DNA from: Balneolaceae bacterium
GTDB lineage: Bacteria > Bacteroidota > Rhodothermia > Balneolales > Balneolaceae
DNA: 64,000 nucleotides
Direction: 5' to 3'
NCBI GenBank assembly: GCA_017640605.1
Contig: JAEPQH010000012.1
Span: 44,924-108,923 of the forward strand
A program made the position numbers and the translations under genes. This document shows positions 1-10,800 of the stretch, piece after piece (position 1 is the stretch's first letter; each line of letters begins with the position of its first letter). Below the pieces are notes generated by a model, which saw only the letters and a program-made list of their open reading frames with translations, was not told the origin of the DNA and searched no databases.

Positions 1-1890
1 AGCAATCTCATCACCATAACCTTCTACTGTGATATCTAGCACCGCATTTCGGTAATTAAAACCACGAAGCTCTTTTCGGCCTTCATAAGCTTTAGGAATA
101 GTTGGTGAAAACTTTAGTCCATCTACCGTGAAATCCATCCCTAAAAATATTCGATAAACCATTGCAAGATTCCCTGCAACACTCCACAACTGTCGGTCTG
201 AATTGATCTGAGTTCCTTTGAAGTCACCACTTTCGGCAACCATATTTTCTTTATTGGTTAAGAATAAAGCAGCTGGTCGGAAGATGGAAGCGAGTCCATG
301 ATTTAGGGAAGATTCCGACTTCGTTTCGCTTACTGCCCAATTCCAATATGCCTGTACAAATGGCCAGATTCCGTTATTGTGATATGGAGGGATATCCGGT
401 ATCTGCGGATAAATGGTTGGTATGCCAAATGGAATTACCGGAGCTTTTGAGACTATCTCCATTTTTTTATTTTCATCGGCGATATCGAATAAAATACACA
501 AAGCATTTCCGAGTGCTTCAAACTTTGGAGAAGAAGCAAGGTAATGCCGCCCATACAGATACTGTTCATAGTAACCGAGTTCTTCATTCCAAAAATGTTG
601 ATTGATGTTCTGTTTCAGAGCCTCTGCTTTTTCATGATATTTTTCAGCATCATTTAGTTCACCTAATGCCTCTGCCATCTCCGACAGAATATTAAGCGAC
701 TGATAAAAATCGGCATTGGTACCCAGATTTAAAGATTGCGAAATATCTACATTATCCATCCACCTTGGATAGGTTTGCTCCCTCCAATCCAAAAACGAGG
801 ATTCTCCTTTGAAAAGACCAAATCGCTCATCCAAAATGTGATTTGCTATATCATCTTCAAAGCTGTTTCGAATGATGGGATACACATATTCCAGCCAAGA
901 TTCATCCCCGGAAACCAGATAAATTTCCCAAGCCGCAATACTCCAAACAATCCGATCAGTAGAAACAGGCCAAGCTCCACCCGATCCGGTATCCTGTATA
1001 ATCCGATCATTTTTTACTTTTTTCATAAGACTTGTTTTCGAAAACTCTAAATCCAGAAAAGCGTACGCTAAAAGCACACTGTAACTGATATCTCTGGTCC
1101 ATACTCCCTCCCATTTTGCGCCTGTTCTGAAAGTGCCATCATCTTCCTTTAACATCATTGTTTCATCCAGCGACATCTTGTAAAGTGCATCTACAAGCAG
1201 CTGATCGGAGGAATACTTTGGATAAGCGCTTATGTCGTTACTTAGCACCCATTCGTTTTCTACTTCGCTATTTGCCGGAGAAGGATTGAAGATAAACGTG
1301 GCTTCATAAATGCCGTCACTATTCTCATCATGCAATCGATAATCAGGATTAGCACTTAGATTTTCAAAATCCCATGATAAAGGTTCAGAACCTCCGGCGA
1401 TATATACTCCATGAAAATCGGATTCATTAATTTTTTCTCCCGCCCAGTTAGTATAAAATCCTTTCTCTTCGAACTCTCTAAACACTTTTTTCATATCTAC
1501 CCGAATTGTAACCTCTGTATCAGCGGGTAGCACAGAACTTGCGTTTGATTTGATAAATGAGGCCGGATCTTTTGCTCCAAATTGGATAACCGGGGTTACA
1601 TACCTTCCATTTTCCGGAACTATTGTGAGAATATGGTCCTGTCCCGATGGTGCTTCGTTATCCTTACCATTGATTGCAAACTTAAAACTGAGTGTTGAAG
1701 AAAAGTTCGCACTCGCTGGACTCTGATAGTTTGATACCATTCGCTCCGACTCTACTGCTTCAGCATAAAAATCTCCTTGTTCCACACGGTTGTGGAATAC
1801 CGAAAATTCTTCACTGTTAAATATTGGTTTGATATTGTAACTAGCTGCATAAACCAGGCACAGCATTAGCAGGGTCCATAAATATTTCAT
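1..1890 (-). CDS. (alpha/alpha)6 glycoside hydrolase, debranching-like (partial, runs off left edge)
   Basis: The minus-strand frame is open from the ATG at 1890 to base 1, giving 630 codons with no stop, so the C-terminus lies outside the window. The N-terminus (MKYLWTLLMLCLVYAAS) is a signal peptide. Residues about 40-190 look like a beta-sandwich or carbohydrate-binding region. From about residue 200 the protein has helical-barrel glycosidase features: GVWTRDISYS near residue 260, then GGAWPVSTDR and SFLDWREQTYPRW. Such tryptophan- and acid-rich motifs are typical of six-hairpin glycosidases such as glycogen-debranching and related enzymes. The last part, VLDITVEGYGDEIA, looks like a C-terminal beta domain. 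It is the last visible gene of the polysaccharide locus. The exact GH family and substrate are not determined from sequence alone. Confidence 0.8.
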   Translation of the reverse strand, partial: MKYLWTLLMLCLVYAASYNIKPIFNSEEFSVFHNRVEQGDFYAEAVESERMVSNYQSPASANFSSTLSFKFAINGKDNEAPSGQDHILTIVPENGRYVTPVIQFGAKDPASFIKSNASSVLPADTEVTIRVDMKKVFREFEEKGFYTNWAGEKINESDFHGVYIAGGSEPLSWDFENLSANPDYRLHDENSDGIYEATFIFNPSPANSEVENEWVLSNDISAYPKYSSDQLLVDALYKMSLDETMMLKEDDGTFRTGAKWEGVWTRDISYSVLLAYAFLDLEFSKTSLMKKVKNDRIIQDTGSGGAWPVSTDRIVWSIAAWEIYLVSGDESWLEYVYPIIRNSFEDDIANHILDERFGLFKGESSFLDWREQTYPRWMDNVDISQSLNLGTNADFYQSLNILSEMAEALGELNDAEKYHEKAEALKQNINQHFWNEELGYYEQYLYGRHYLASSPKFEALGNALCILFDIADENKKMEIVSKAPVIPFGIPTIYPQIPDIPPYHNNGIWPFVQAYWNWAVSETKSESSLNHGLASIFRPAALFLTNKENMVAESGDFKGTQINSDRQLWSVAGNLAMVYRIFLGMDFTVDGLKFSPTIPKAYEGRKELRGFNYRNAVLDITVEGYGDEIA

Positions 1891-1906
1891 GTCCGGGAGA
1901 AGTATG

Positions 1907-1930
1907 TGGGAAGTGCAAAAACACTTCCCA
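1907..1930 (-). promoter_or_regulatory. Intercistronic hairpin between SusE/F-like gene and glycosidase
   Basis: TGGGAAGTG (1907-1915) and CACTTCCCA (1922-1930) form a perfect 9-bp stem with a 6-base loop. On the transcribed minus strand no run of T follows. It is therefore more likely an mRNA-stabilising or partial-termination hairpin between the T9SS-tailed SusE/F-like gene and the downstream glycosidase than a full terminator. Confidence 0.5.
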
Positions 1931-1950
1931 GATTACTGTTTATTAATTGT

Positions 1951-3720
1951 TTATTTGATGAGCATCATCTTTTTAGTAAGTACCGAAGACGATGTTTCGA
2001 GTACATACATATACATGCCACTCGATAATGACGATGCATCGAATTTTGCGGTATGTGCACCTACCGAAAGTGATCGGTCAATTAAAGTCGATACTTTACG
2101 ACCTAACATATCATATACCGATAGAACAACCTGACTTGCTTCTGGTACTTCAAAGGTAATGTTGGTGGTAGGATTGAAAGGATTCGGATAATTTTGGTGC
2201 AGTTTAAAACCTTCAACCACTAAACGATCTTCCTCATTTGAATTAGAGTTTAATTTCTCAAAAATGATGGTTGCGCTGTCAACATTTACAGTGATTAAAT
2301 ATTCTCCTGTATCGGCTTCCGCTACTACCCATTTATAATCCGGATTTGTAGCTGCACATCCTATCAGTACTTCAAAAGCAGTTGAAGATAGTGGTGCATT
2401 TTCTTCAGTTGGATGAATCCATTCGCCGGCACAGAAATCATTCTCGGCATAGGTTTTAATTTTCATCTCACCTGCAAGCAAATCGCCTTGCCAGGTAAAC
2501 ATGGCGCTGTTTTCTGAATCTTTAATCAACGCAGTTTGTGCACCTAAATCCCATCCACCTGGTGTAGCACTTCCAACCATATAAAGCTCATCGATGGTTG
2601 TTGTAAATGGCTCATCTAATACTATACTTACGGTAGTATCATTTATATTTGCAGTAACACTGTAAATACCGGGTTCCATTATTTCCCATTTATAATCGGG
2701 ATTACCATCTGCACAGCCCATAAAAATATTTGCTTCAGTTTGATCGAGAGGCTGACTAGCCATTTCCGGATGCATCCAATCACCGGCACAGAAATCATTC
2801 TCGGCGTAGAGTTTAATCTTGAATTCACCAGCAGTTAAGGTATCGGTATAGGTAAATATGCCTGCATCGGTATCAGACTTTATCATTGGTGTTTGAGATG
2901 CTAAATCCCAACCACCAGGAGTAGCACTACCAACTAAAAAAGCAACGTCCATAGTATCTACAACTTCATCTTCCCCTTCACTGAAATCAATGGTTGATGC
3001 TTTAAGGTCTACTTTAAGCGTAATAAGAGTGTCAGAAGTTACCGTCCATTGGTTATCCGGGTTTCCATCCGCACAACCTTCTAAAATTTCGACAGCCCCG
3101 TCGTCTAAAGGAGCAGATCCAGATGTGGGATGTACCCAATTTCCACCGCAGAAATCGTTCGAAACGTAAGTTTTAATCTTGAAGTTACCGGACGTTAATG
3201 TACCGGTCCAGCTAAATACACTATCACTCGTTTCTTCCATAGCTGTTTGGTTTCCCAGATCCCAGCCACCCGGAGTTGCATCACCTACCAAAAATAATTC
3301 AGCTTTCTGTTCAGCAGTAAACTCAGAAAATGCAATGGTTGAATCGGCAATATTTACTGTAATAGTTACACTTGTATCTGAAGCGACTGACCATTGATTA
3401 TCCGGATTTCCATCTGCGCAACCTTCTAGAATCTGGACAGCGCCGTTTTCTAGAGGAGCAGAAGCTGTAAGAGCATGTACCCAATTACCGCCACAGAAAT
3501 CATTTTCAGGATAGGTTTTTATTTTAAATGATCCTGACGTTAGCGTACCACTCCAACTGTATATAGAATCCGAATCTTGAGTCATTGCGGTTTGATTCGC
3601 AAGATCCCAGCCTCCGGGCGTGGCATCACCTACCAAATAAAGTTGAGCTTGAGTGTTCATCATCCCAAACATCACAAAAAGGATAGTTACAAAAAGCATT
3701 CGTTGTAGAAGTTTAATCAT
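1951..3720 (-). CDS. Secreted SusE/F-like repeat protein with four glycan-binding repeats and T9SS sorting tail
   Basis: This 589-residue protein has a signal peptide (to about residue 26). Four tandem repeats of roughly 115 residues follow, each opening with a variant of LYLVGxATPGGWDL and containing FKIKxYxxNDFCxGxW and GCADGNPDxxW. These repeats match the starch-binding SusE/SusF outer-membrane domain family. The C-terminus has NYPNPFNPTTNITF, then GMYMYVLE and a Lys-rich end, a type A T9SS sorting domain. It should therefore be exported to the cell surface or medium by type IX secretion. It lies between the GH27-like lipoprotein gene and the (alpha/alpha)6 hydrolase. Carbohydrate binding is inferred from the family; catalytic residues are not expected. 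Confidence 0.88.
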   Translation of the reverse strand: MIKLLQRMLFVTILFVMFGMMNTQAQLYLVGDATPGGWDLANQTAMTQDSDSIYSWSGTLTSGSFKIKTYPENDFCGGNWVHALTASAPLENGAVQILEGCADGNPDNQWSVASDTSVTITVNIADSTIAFSEFTAEQKAELFLVGDATPGGWDLGNQTAMEETSDSVFSWTGTLTSGNFKIKTYVSNDFCGGNWVHPTSGSAPLDDGAVEILEGCADGNPDNQWTVTSDTLITLKVDLKASTIDFSEGEDEVVDTMDVAFLVGSATPGGWDLASQTPMIKSDTDAGIFTYTDTLTAGEFKIKLYAENDFCAGDWMHPEMASQPLDQTEANIFMGCADGNPDYKWEIMEPGIYSVTANINDTTVSIVLDEPFTTTIDELYMVGSATPGGWDLGAQTALIKDSENSAMFTWQGDLLAGEMKIKTYAENDFCAGEWIHPTEENAPLSSTAFEVLIGCAATNPDYKWVVAEADTGEYLITVNVDSATIIFEKLNSNSNEEDRLVVEGFKLHQNYPNPFNPTTNITFEVPEASQVVLSVYDMLGRKVSTLIDRSLSVGAHTAKFDASSLSSGMYMYVLETSSSVLTKKMMLIK

Positions 3721-3754
3721 GTTTATCTCCGGCTTAGTTAGTATTCAATAATTC

Positions 3755-5191
3755 TTAATTCGTGGTTATTCTCAGCACTGTAACTCCATGCGATGGAATG
3801 GACTCTGTGTAAGAGCTCATCTCACCAAGATCGGTGTGCTCCCATAAATCTCTTACCGATGCATTTCCTGAAATGCCTAATTCCTTTGCAAAGTTAATGC
3901 TACGTTCTTGTGGACTGTCTTCACGGTTGAATAATCCAACAATCCAATCCCCATTACTCATTTGTCCTTTCCAAACCTGACTACGAGCATCATTCGGATT
4001 GTTTACCAAAGGCTTGCCTACAAAACCATCCTCATTGAGTGCGAGTAGCTCTTCATTTTGATACACCCATAAATTATCCCCAATGGTGTTGTATTGATCG
4101 GCAGGAGTAACCGGTCCGCCAGCTAACAAATGCAGCGAAATAACGCTCTTTTTCTCATCGTCATTAGCCATGGTGTTAATGCGGATGAAATCTCCATCCA
4201 AAATCATTTTTCCACGGCCTGCGATGTATGACCAATAAATATATCCGTCGAATGCGTTAGCAAACTGAGACCAATACGGTCGTCGAACTCCCCTGGCATC
4301 TTCACTGAATTTTTCCCAGCCACCGGTTAAAGCATCTTCATTTATTCGAATCATATGTCCGTAGCGTTGCTCCACTTCTGCTTCGTTATTTAAAGCCGGC
4401 ATTACTACGCTAAACAACATCTCATTCGCATCGCAAGCTTCCTTAATCCAGCGCATTGCTTTGATGTAATCGTCTCTGTCGCGTTCTGGACCTACATCCC
4501 CAAAGTTTTTGTCAAAACCTTCTTCAAACCAGGAAAGAAAATCTACCCGAAGGTATTTAATCCCCATATCTGCATAATGCTGAACATATCCTTTCACATA
4601 TTCTTCGGCTCCTTCTCTGTTTACTTGTACCCAGGTAAACCAACGCGTTTCTTCATTCACATCAATGATTGATGATAGTGGGATATCGGTGCCTTTAATT
4701 ACAACACCGGCATCTACTGCAGCACGATTTACCCATAATGGATTATCATACATGCCGAGCGTCATCCCTCGACGCTCTAATTCGTCTGCCCACCATGCAT
4801 AATCCTGTTCCCAGTTGGATGAGTGCTTGGTTCGGTAACCGAATTCATTAAACGATTGCACATCGCCCCAACCATCCACAGCAACCATTTCAAAACCGTA
4901 AGGCTTCAAATTTTGATCTACCCAATCGATGTTGCGCATAAAATCGTCTTCGGTGATATAATTATCGGGTTCGCCGCCAAGCTCACGTGTAATATGATAT
5001 TCGTACACGCTCCAATAAAGAGGTGCTTTGTGAGGGTTTTCCGGTATTTCGCCGAGCACTTCCGGCTCACTTTGCCTGATCTCGGTATCGTCAACAGTAG
5101 GTTCTAAACTGGATGAGGTGCAACCGAGTAGCAGGAGTAATATCAGAAAGTGAAAATTCATGCTTCTATGATTTGGATACTTAAAGTTCAT
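3755..5191 (-). CDS. GH27/clan GH-D-like glycosidase lipoprotein
   Basis: The 478-residue protein starts with a lipoprotein signal (LLLLLGC). A second in-frame Met at residue 11 (base 5161) would give a shorter signal. A (beta/alpha)8 catalytic domain is followed by a small C-terminal beta domain with QVWKGQMSNGDWIVGLFNR and VRDLWEH, as in GH27 alpha-galactosidases. The likely nucleophile is Asp217 in KYLRVDFLSW and the likely acid/base is Asp286 in RINEDALTGGW, matching the GH27 RxSxD acid/base context. The usual KYDxC nucleophile context is RVDFLS here, so substrate specificity may differ: GH27 also includes isomalto-dextranases. It is a close paralogue of the T9SS-secreted enzyme at 13184-16633. 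The next gene upstream ends 15 bases away, suggesting one operon. Confidence 0.82.
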   Translation of the reverse strand: MNFKYPNHRSMNFHFLILLLLLGCTSSSLEPTVDDTEIRQSEPEVLGEIPENPHKAPLYWSVYEYHITRELGGEPDNYITEDDFMRNIDWVDQNLKPYGFEMVAVDGWGDVQSFNEFGYRTKHSSNWEQDYAWWADELERRGMTLGMYDNPLWVNRAAVDAGVVIKGTDIPLSSIIDVNEETRWFTWVQVNREGAEEYVKGYVQHYADMGIKYLRVDFLSWFEEGFDKNFGDVGPERDRDDYIKAMRWIKEACDANEMLFSVVMPALNNEAEVEQRYGHMIRINEDALTGGWEKFSEDARGVRRPYWSQFANAFDGYIYWSYIAGRGKMILDGDFIRINTMANDDEKKSVISLHLLAGGPVTPADQYNTIGDNLWVYQNEELLALNEDGFVGKPLVNNPNDARSQVWKGQMSNGDWIVGLFNREDSPQERSINFAKELGISGNASVRDLWEHTDLGEMSSYTESIPSHGVTVLRITTN

Positions 5192-5206
5192 CTTGATAAT
5201 TCTTTT

Positions 5207-6367
5207 CTATTGCGCACTAATATTGATGGTTCTTGACGCCATATTAATTTGTATTGAATAATTACCGGCCTCAGCATCTCCAATCACCCATTTGTAATCG
5301 GGATTATCTGCGTCACACCCGACCAGTAATTCAAAATCCGTGCTGGTTAAAGCTTGTCCCTGACTTGTTGGATGAATCCATCTGCCACCACAGAAGTCGT
5401 TTCCGGCATACACCTTAAATTTGAACTCGCCGGCAACCAGCTCGCCCGACCAATTGAATTCAAATTCATTTTGAGGATTTTGTGTTAGCGCTGTTTGACT
5501 TGCAAGATCCCAACCTCCCGGACTTGCGCTCCCAACCATGTATATTTCATCGAAGGTTTCTCCGATAATCTGATCTTGATTGATCGTTATCGTTTCCTCG
5601 AGGAAATTAATGGTGATTGAATAAATACCCGGCACTTCCACATTCCATTTGTAATCGGGATTACCGGCTGCACACCCTTCTTCGATACTATATTCCGTAG
5701 CACTTAAGGCTTGATTACTTTCAATCGGGTGAATCCAATCGCCACCACAAAAATCCTGCTCAGGATAGGTTTTAAATTTAAATTCGCCGGTACGTAGTGT
5801 ATCTGTCCAGGTAAAAATATTGGGATTATCCGGGTTTACAGTCATTGGCGATTGTTGAGACAAATCGTACCCCCCACTTGTAGCTGTACCAACTATAAAA
5901 ATATCATCATAATCGACTATGGCTTCCTGAAAGAAAATCTGCAGTGAAAACTGCATAGAATCTTCATTTTCAGCAGCATCTGTAACTGATACTAGCACTT
6001 GATATAAGACATTGGGATTTAGGTCTGACAAGTCAAGAGAGTATTCAGAAACCGTGCCTAATGCTTCATTAGTTACATCAATTAGCGTGTTTTGACCCTC
6101 AGAAATTTCAACATGATATGCCTGAAGACCGGTCTCATCGAGTACTTTTATATCCAAAAAATTTCCCAGATAGGAATAACTAATGGTGAGCGTATCACCT
6201 TCACTTACTCCATCCAAATCAATAACAGGCTTGGCAATATCTTCTATAATCCCTGAGCTTACACTATTATCTTGGCATCCGGTCATCAAACCAATTAGCA
6301 AAACTAAAGCTACCGGAAACACCCTATTATTGAACACTTTAAAACAATTTTTAGCGGACCACATCAT
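5207..6367 (-). CDS. SusE/F-like surface glycan-binding lipoprotein
   Basis: A 386-residue lipoprotein with lipobox LMTGC near residue 31. Residues about 40-145 form an Ig-like or FN3-like domain. Two SusE/F-type repeats follow, each with GxAxxGGxDLxxQ, FKFKxYxxxDFCGGxWIHP and GCxAxNPDYKW. It is positioned directly after susD with only 2 bases between the genes, the usual place of SusE/SusF in a polysaccharide locus, and is likely anchored in the outer membrane to bind the glycan. It shares its repeats with the four-repeat T9SS protein at 1951-3720. Ligand identity is inferred only from family resemblance to starch-binding SusE/F. Confidence 0.85.
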   Translation of the reverse strand: MMWSAKNCFKVFNNRVFPVALVLLIGLMTGCQDNSVSSGIIEDIAKPVIDLDGVSEGDTLTISYSYLGNFLDIKVLDETGLQAYHVEISEGQNTLIDVTNEALGTVSEYSLDLSDLNPNVLYQVLVSVTDAAENEDSMQFSLQIFFQEAIVDYDDIFIVGTATSGGYDLSQQSPMTVNPDNPNIFTWTDTLRTGEFKFKTYPEQDFCGGDWIHPIESNQALSATEYSIEEGCAAGNPDYKWNVEVPGIYSITINFLEETITINQDQIIGETFDEIYMVGSASPGGWDLASQTALTQNPQNEFEFNWSGELVAGEFKFKVYAGNDFCGGRWIHPTSQGQALTSTDFELLVGCDADNPDYKWVIGDAEAGNYSIQINMASRTINISAQ

Positions 6368-6369
6368 GA

Positions 6370-7836
6370 CTAGTAATTAGGGTTTTGTTTCATATTGGGA
6401 TTCAAATCGATATCAGTTAGTGGAATTGGTAACACGGTATGAGTAGCGGGATCGAAATTTGATTTCCCAAGTGATTGGAAAAACTCCTCTGCTGCTTCCG
6501 GTCCGGCACGCATTATATCGAACCACCATTGACCTTCGAAGGCAAGTTCGACTCTGCGTTCTTGCAAAATGCGTACTCTCAATTGTTCTTGGTTCAATCC
6601 ACTTAAATCTGATAATCCAGCTCTGGAACGAACTTGGTTGATATATGGAAGTGCTTCGTCAGGTCTTCCCTGCTCGTTAATGGCTTCTGCCAGTACTAGT
6701 AATAAGTCGGCATAGCGCAACACCGGCATGTTTAGGTCGCTGTCTATTGCATTAGTTGAAGCACTGCCTTGAACCCACTTTTTTATGTTATATCCGGTTG
6801 ATGAAAATGAAGGGTCGTAGGTGTAGCCCGAATAAGTATCACCGGTTTGCCATACTGTTTGTGCTAATCGCACATCTCCCGGTTCATAAGCATTTACAAA
6901 CTCCTGGGTTACGTGTCCCCAACCAAATCCACCACCCGGTGAGATTCCACTTCCTCGGGGGTTTGTGAATTCAGGTGCCCAAGATCCCTGATGTTTTTTA
7001 TCAAAAGCGCCAAAACCCGCTCCTGAACTAAATTGTACTTCAAAGATTGATTCTGAGTCGTTTTCATTAATCGGCTCAAAGTTCTGGCTGTATAACGTAT
7101 TAAGTGCATACCCTAAGGTAGTAACTTCAAGTGCTGTAGATTCTGCACTAGCGTAGTCTCCTTGTGTGAGGTAAACTTTGGCCAAAATACCAAGAGCCGC
7201 ACCGCGGGTTGCACGCCCAACTTCAGCGTTATCTCTACCTGAATACCGCACTGGCAAAACATCAGCTGCTTCCGTTAAATCGGTAATAATCTGCTGATAG
7301 GTTTCTTCTTTGGTAGCCCTGCTTACAAATAAATTATCGCTCGCAGCGCTGGTAATGATGGGCAAGCCTCCAAATAATCGAACTCCATTAAAATAAACCA
7401 AAGCCCGGATGAATTTGGCTTCTGCAATAATTCGTTCGCGCAGATCATCTTCAATATTTTCCATGGAGCCAACGCGTTCGATTACCAAATTCGCTTTCGA
7501 AACGGCCGGCCAGATTCCACGCCATAAATCCTCTACTCCGGGATTGTCGGGCTGGACAATAAACAGTGCCAATTGTTTAGTTTCAAATCCATCTTCTCCG
7601 CCGCCGGCACCTACTTCCGCATTACCGGCAACAATATCTAAAGTCCACAATCTGAAATTATAATTATTGGGCCACTGCAGGGTCTGATAGGCTCCATTTA
7701 GCGCTGCAATTGCATCTTCGGTGGTATTAAAAAAGTTCTCACTATTGATTGAATTCTGCGGAGTGGAGTCCAGAATTGCACCATCGCATGACCACACGAG
7801 CAGAACTAGAAGTACATATTTAATTGATTTTTTCAT
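6370..7836 (-). CDS. susD: RagB/SusD family nutrient-uptake outer-membrane lipoprotein
   Basis: The protein carries a lipoprotein signal (MKKSIKYVLLVLLVWSC). Start ATG 7836 is preferred over ATG 7845, which would add MCT. The sequence shows SusD features: ILDSTPQNSINSENFFNTTEDA at the start, AAYQTL-type TPR helices, AEAKFIRALVYFNGVRLFGG, and the C-terminal VRILQERRVELAFEGQWWFDIMR ending in NPNMKQNPNY. SusD sits as a lid on SusC and captures oligosaccharide at the cell surface. The susC stop is a few bases upstream, so the two are co-transcribed. Confidence 0.95.
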   Translation of the reverse strand: MKKSIKYVLLVLLVWSCDGAILDSTPQNSINSENFFNTTEDAIAALNGAYQTLQWPNNYNFRLWTLDIVAGNAEVGAGGGEDGFETKQLALFIVQPDNPGVEDLWRGIWPAVSKANLVIERVGSMENIEDDLRERIIAEAKFIRALVYFNGVRLFGGLPIITSAASDNLFVSRATKEETYQQIITDLTEAADVLPVRYSGRDNAEVGRATRGAALGILAKVYLTQGDYASAESTALEVTTLGYALNTLYSQNFEPINENDSESIFEVQFSSGAGFGAFDKKHQGSWAPEFTNPRGSGISPGGGFGWGHVTQEFVNAYEPGDVRLAQTVWQTGDTYSGYTYDPSFSSTGYNIKKWVQGSASTNAIDSDLNMPVLRYADLLLVLAEAINEQGRPDEALPYINQVRSRAGLSDLSGLNQEQLRVRILQERRVELAFEGQWWFDIMRAGPEAAEEFFQSLGKSNFDPATHTVLPIPLTDIDLNPNMKQNPNY

Positions 7837-7848
7837 AGTACACATATT

Positions 7849-10800
7849 TTAAAATCCCAGTTTAAATCCACCAGTAATGGTTCTGCTTTGAGGATAAACA
7901 CTGTTATCGATCCCGCTCGAGCCCACTTCCGGATCAAAGCCCGAATAATTGGTAATGGTGTATAAATTTTGAATGGAGGTGTATACCCTAAACTGCCTGA
8001 TTCCTACTCTTTGTGTTATTTTTTTAGGGATGCTATATCCGAACGTCAAATTCTTGATCCTCAGAAATGAACCATCTTCGATGTACCGGTCAGATACACG
8101 TAAATTATTATTTGGATCAGTAGTGGTTGCTCGTGGTACTGTGGTACTACTTCCCTCTCCCCTCCATCTATCTAACGTACTTGTTAGTTGATTGGAGGCC
8201 GTAGTCATCGACTCGTTAAACAATCGATTGGCATTAAAAATCTCTCCTCCATAACTCCCTTGAATGAAGATGTTTAAATCAAAATTCTTGTAGTTCAGCG
8301 TATTTGTCCAGCCGTAGTATATTTCAGGATTTGGATTTCCCAAGAAAGTTCGGTCTTGGTCATTGATGATTCCATCACCATTCAGGTCTTTATACCGGAT
8401 GTCGCCCGGAGCTGTATACCGAGTTGAAGAGGAATAACCCCGCCCTAAGTTTGGATCTTGATTCTGCTCGGCATGTGCATACACCTCCTCCCAGTTTTGG
8501 AAAATACCATCAGTTTCAAACCCATAAAAAGCGCCAATAGCCTGACCAACCTCTAAACGAGATGCAAACTTGCTGAAGGTTAATTGTCCGGCAGGAATCG
8601 GATCGTCGCCATTTGCTCCACTTAGTCGAATTATCTCATTGATATTTCGGGAAATGTTTACGCTGGTTGTCCATTGAAAGGAGCTTGAGTTTAATGTATG
8701 ATTGATACTGAACTCAAAACCTTTATTTCTGATTTCCCCAATATTAAGTACAGGACGCTGCGCATCGAAATATCCGGAAGTGATTGGGATTGGAGAGATC
8801 AGCAGCATATCCTCGGTTTCGCGTTGATAGAATTCTATAGTCACATCGGTGCTACCTTCAAATAGAATCAGATCCAACCCTACATTTGATTGCACCACGC
8901 GTTCCCATCGCAAATCGTCGTTAGGAAGGTTTTGTGGAATAATGGCCGGCACAGTTTCATTACCAAAACTGTAGTTGTAGGTGGGATCCAATAGCGCAAT
9001 AAAACCGAAGGCTGGAATAGATTCCTGATTTCCGGTTACGCCGTGACCGACACGTAGTTTTATGTCGGATACGCCTTTAATTGCCGGCATAAACGACTCC
9101 TGTGAAAGCCTCCAAGCAAAAGATGCCGATGGGAAAAATCCATAGCGATTGTTTTCCCCAAATCTTGATGAACCATCGTACCGCGAAGTTACTGTAACTA
9201 AGTATTTTGATTGGTAGCCATAATTCAACCTACCGATGTAAGAGAACAAACCAAATTCGGAGACAGAACCAAATACATCTTCATCTCCTTGAATGTTATC
9301 CAACTGATTGGCAACATCACTGATAAATTCTTGACCAAAAGCCCCAATAAATCGGTTGTTCGATTTCTGAACACTTACTCCGCCTAATGCAGTTATTCGG
9401 TGTTCGTCAAAATCCTTGTCAAAGGTTACGGTATTATCCCAAATCCAGTCAGTTCGGGTAAAAGAGGCCTCAAATAAACTGGAATTAGGATTCTCTTTCA
9501 CACCCCAACTATATTTCGGGTTCCACGAACGTGAAAGTTCATAAGCGATATCTATCCCAAATTCAGATTTGAAACTGACAGACTCTGAGAGTTGTAAACT
9601 GGCATTCAAATTATTGATTAACCGGTGCTTATTCTCTCTTGATTCATTCACATTTGCCAGGCCAACCGGATTGGTTATATCACCGGAAAATTCTGCAATT
9701 CCCTCAGGACCTGAATACGTTCCGTTTCTGATAATTGCCTGATTGGGTAATGAACTGATTGCAGACCCCACAAGTCCGCCTCCACCTTCGTTTTGAAAAT
9801 CGGAAAGACTGTAGGTGAAGCTGTTACCGATTTTCAAGATGTCGGAAACATCCGCATCCAGATTAATACGAAGTGATTTACGGTCGAAGCCGGATGCTAT
9901 GATCACCCCATCCTGCGTTAAATATCCACCACTCACATTGTATTTGAGCGCTTCGCTTCCTCCGCTTACCGATACCCCAACATTACTGATTGCAGCTTCC
10001 CGGAAGATATGATCTAACCAGTTGGTTGTATTAGGTACCGCCGAGGGATTTGAATAGGCTGGGTTTAGTCTGCTTTCACCGCCATTAATCCTAGCTTCGT
10101 TATTAAGCTGAGCTAATTGTGGCGCTGATAGTACCTGAATTGGATTTTCCAGTTCTTGGATTCCTGTATATGCTTCAATATCGATTTCCATTTGGCCGGG
10201 AGTGCCACGTTTTGTGGTAATAATTACTACTCCGTTTGCACCACGGGCACCATAAATCGCAGCCGCTGAGGCATCTTTTAGTACATCAATAGTTTCAATA
10301 TCGTCCACATTTATGGCACTCAACCCGCCATTAATCGGGAAACCGTCTACGACAAATAAGGGCTGAGAATTATTAATGGTACCGATTCCCCGGATTTGGA
10401 CAGTTACACCATCCCCGGGTTTTCCTGAAAAGGGAATAACCTGTACACCAGAGAGTTTCCCTTGCAGCGCTTGATCTGCGCTCAGATAGGTAGCATCTGC
10501 GATATCATCCGTCGAAACCCGACCAACCGAACCGGTAAGATCTCTTTTTGTTTGAGTTCCATATCCAACTACCAAAAGTTCCTCGCCCAGTACCAATTCC
10601 GGTTCCAGAGCTACATCAATAGTGGTTCTGCCATTCATAGGAATTTCGAGCACTTCGAATCCTATAAATGAAAATTGAAGGGTATCAAACAGAGACGGAA
10701 CATTCAGTTCATACCCTCCGTCTGCATTAGTAGAGATTCCGATCGTAGTCCCTTTCACAATAACATTTACCCCAGGCATGGTTTCGCCCGTACTTGCATC

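Noticed and set aside
348..605. Plus-strand ORFs in the first 2 kb
   Set aside because: They are antisense shadows of the glycosidase that is open on the minus strand.
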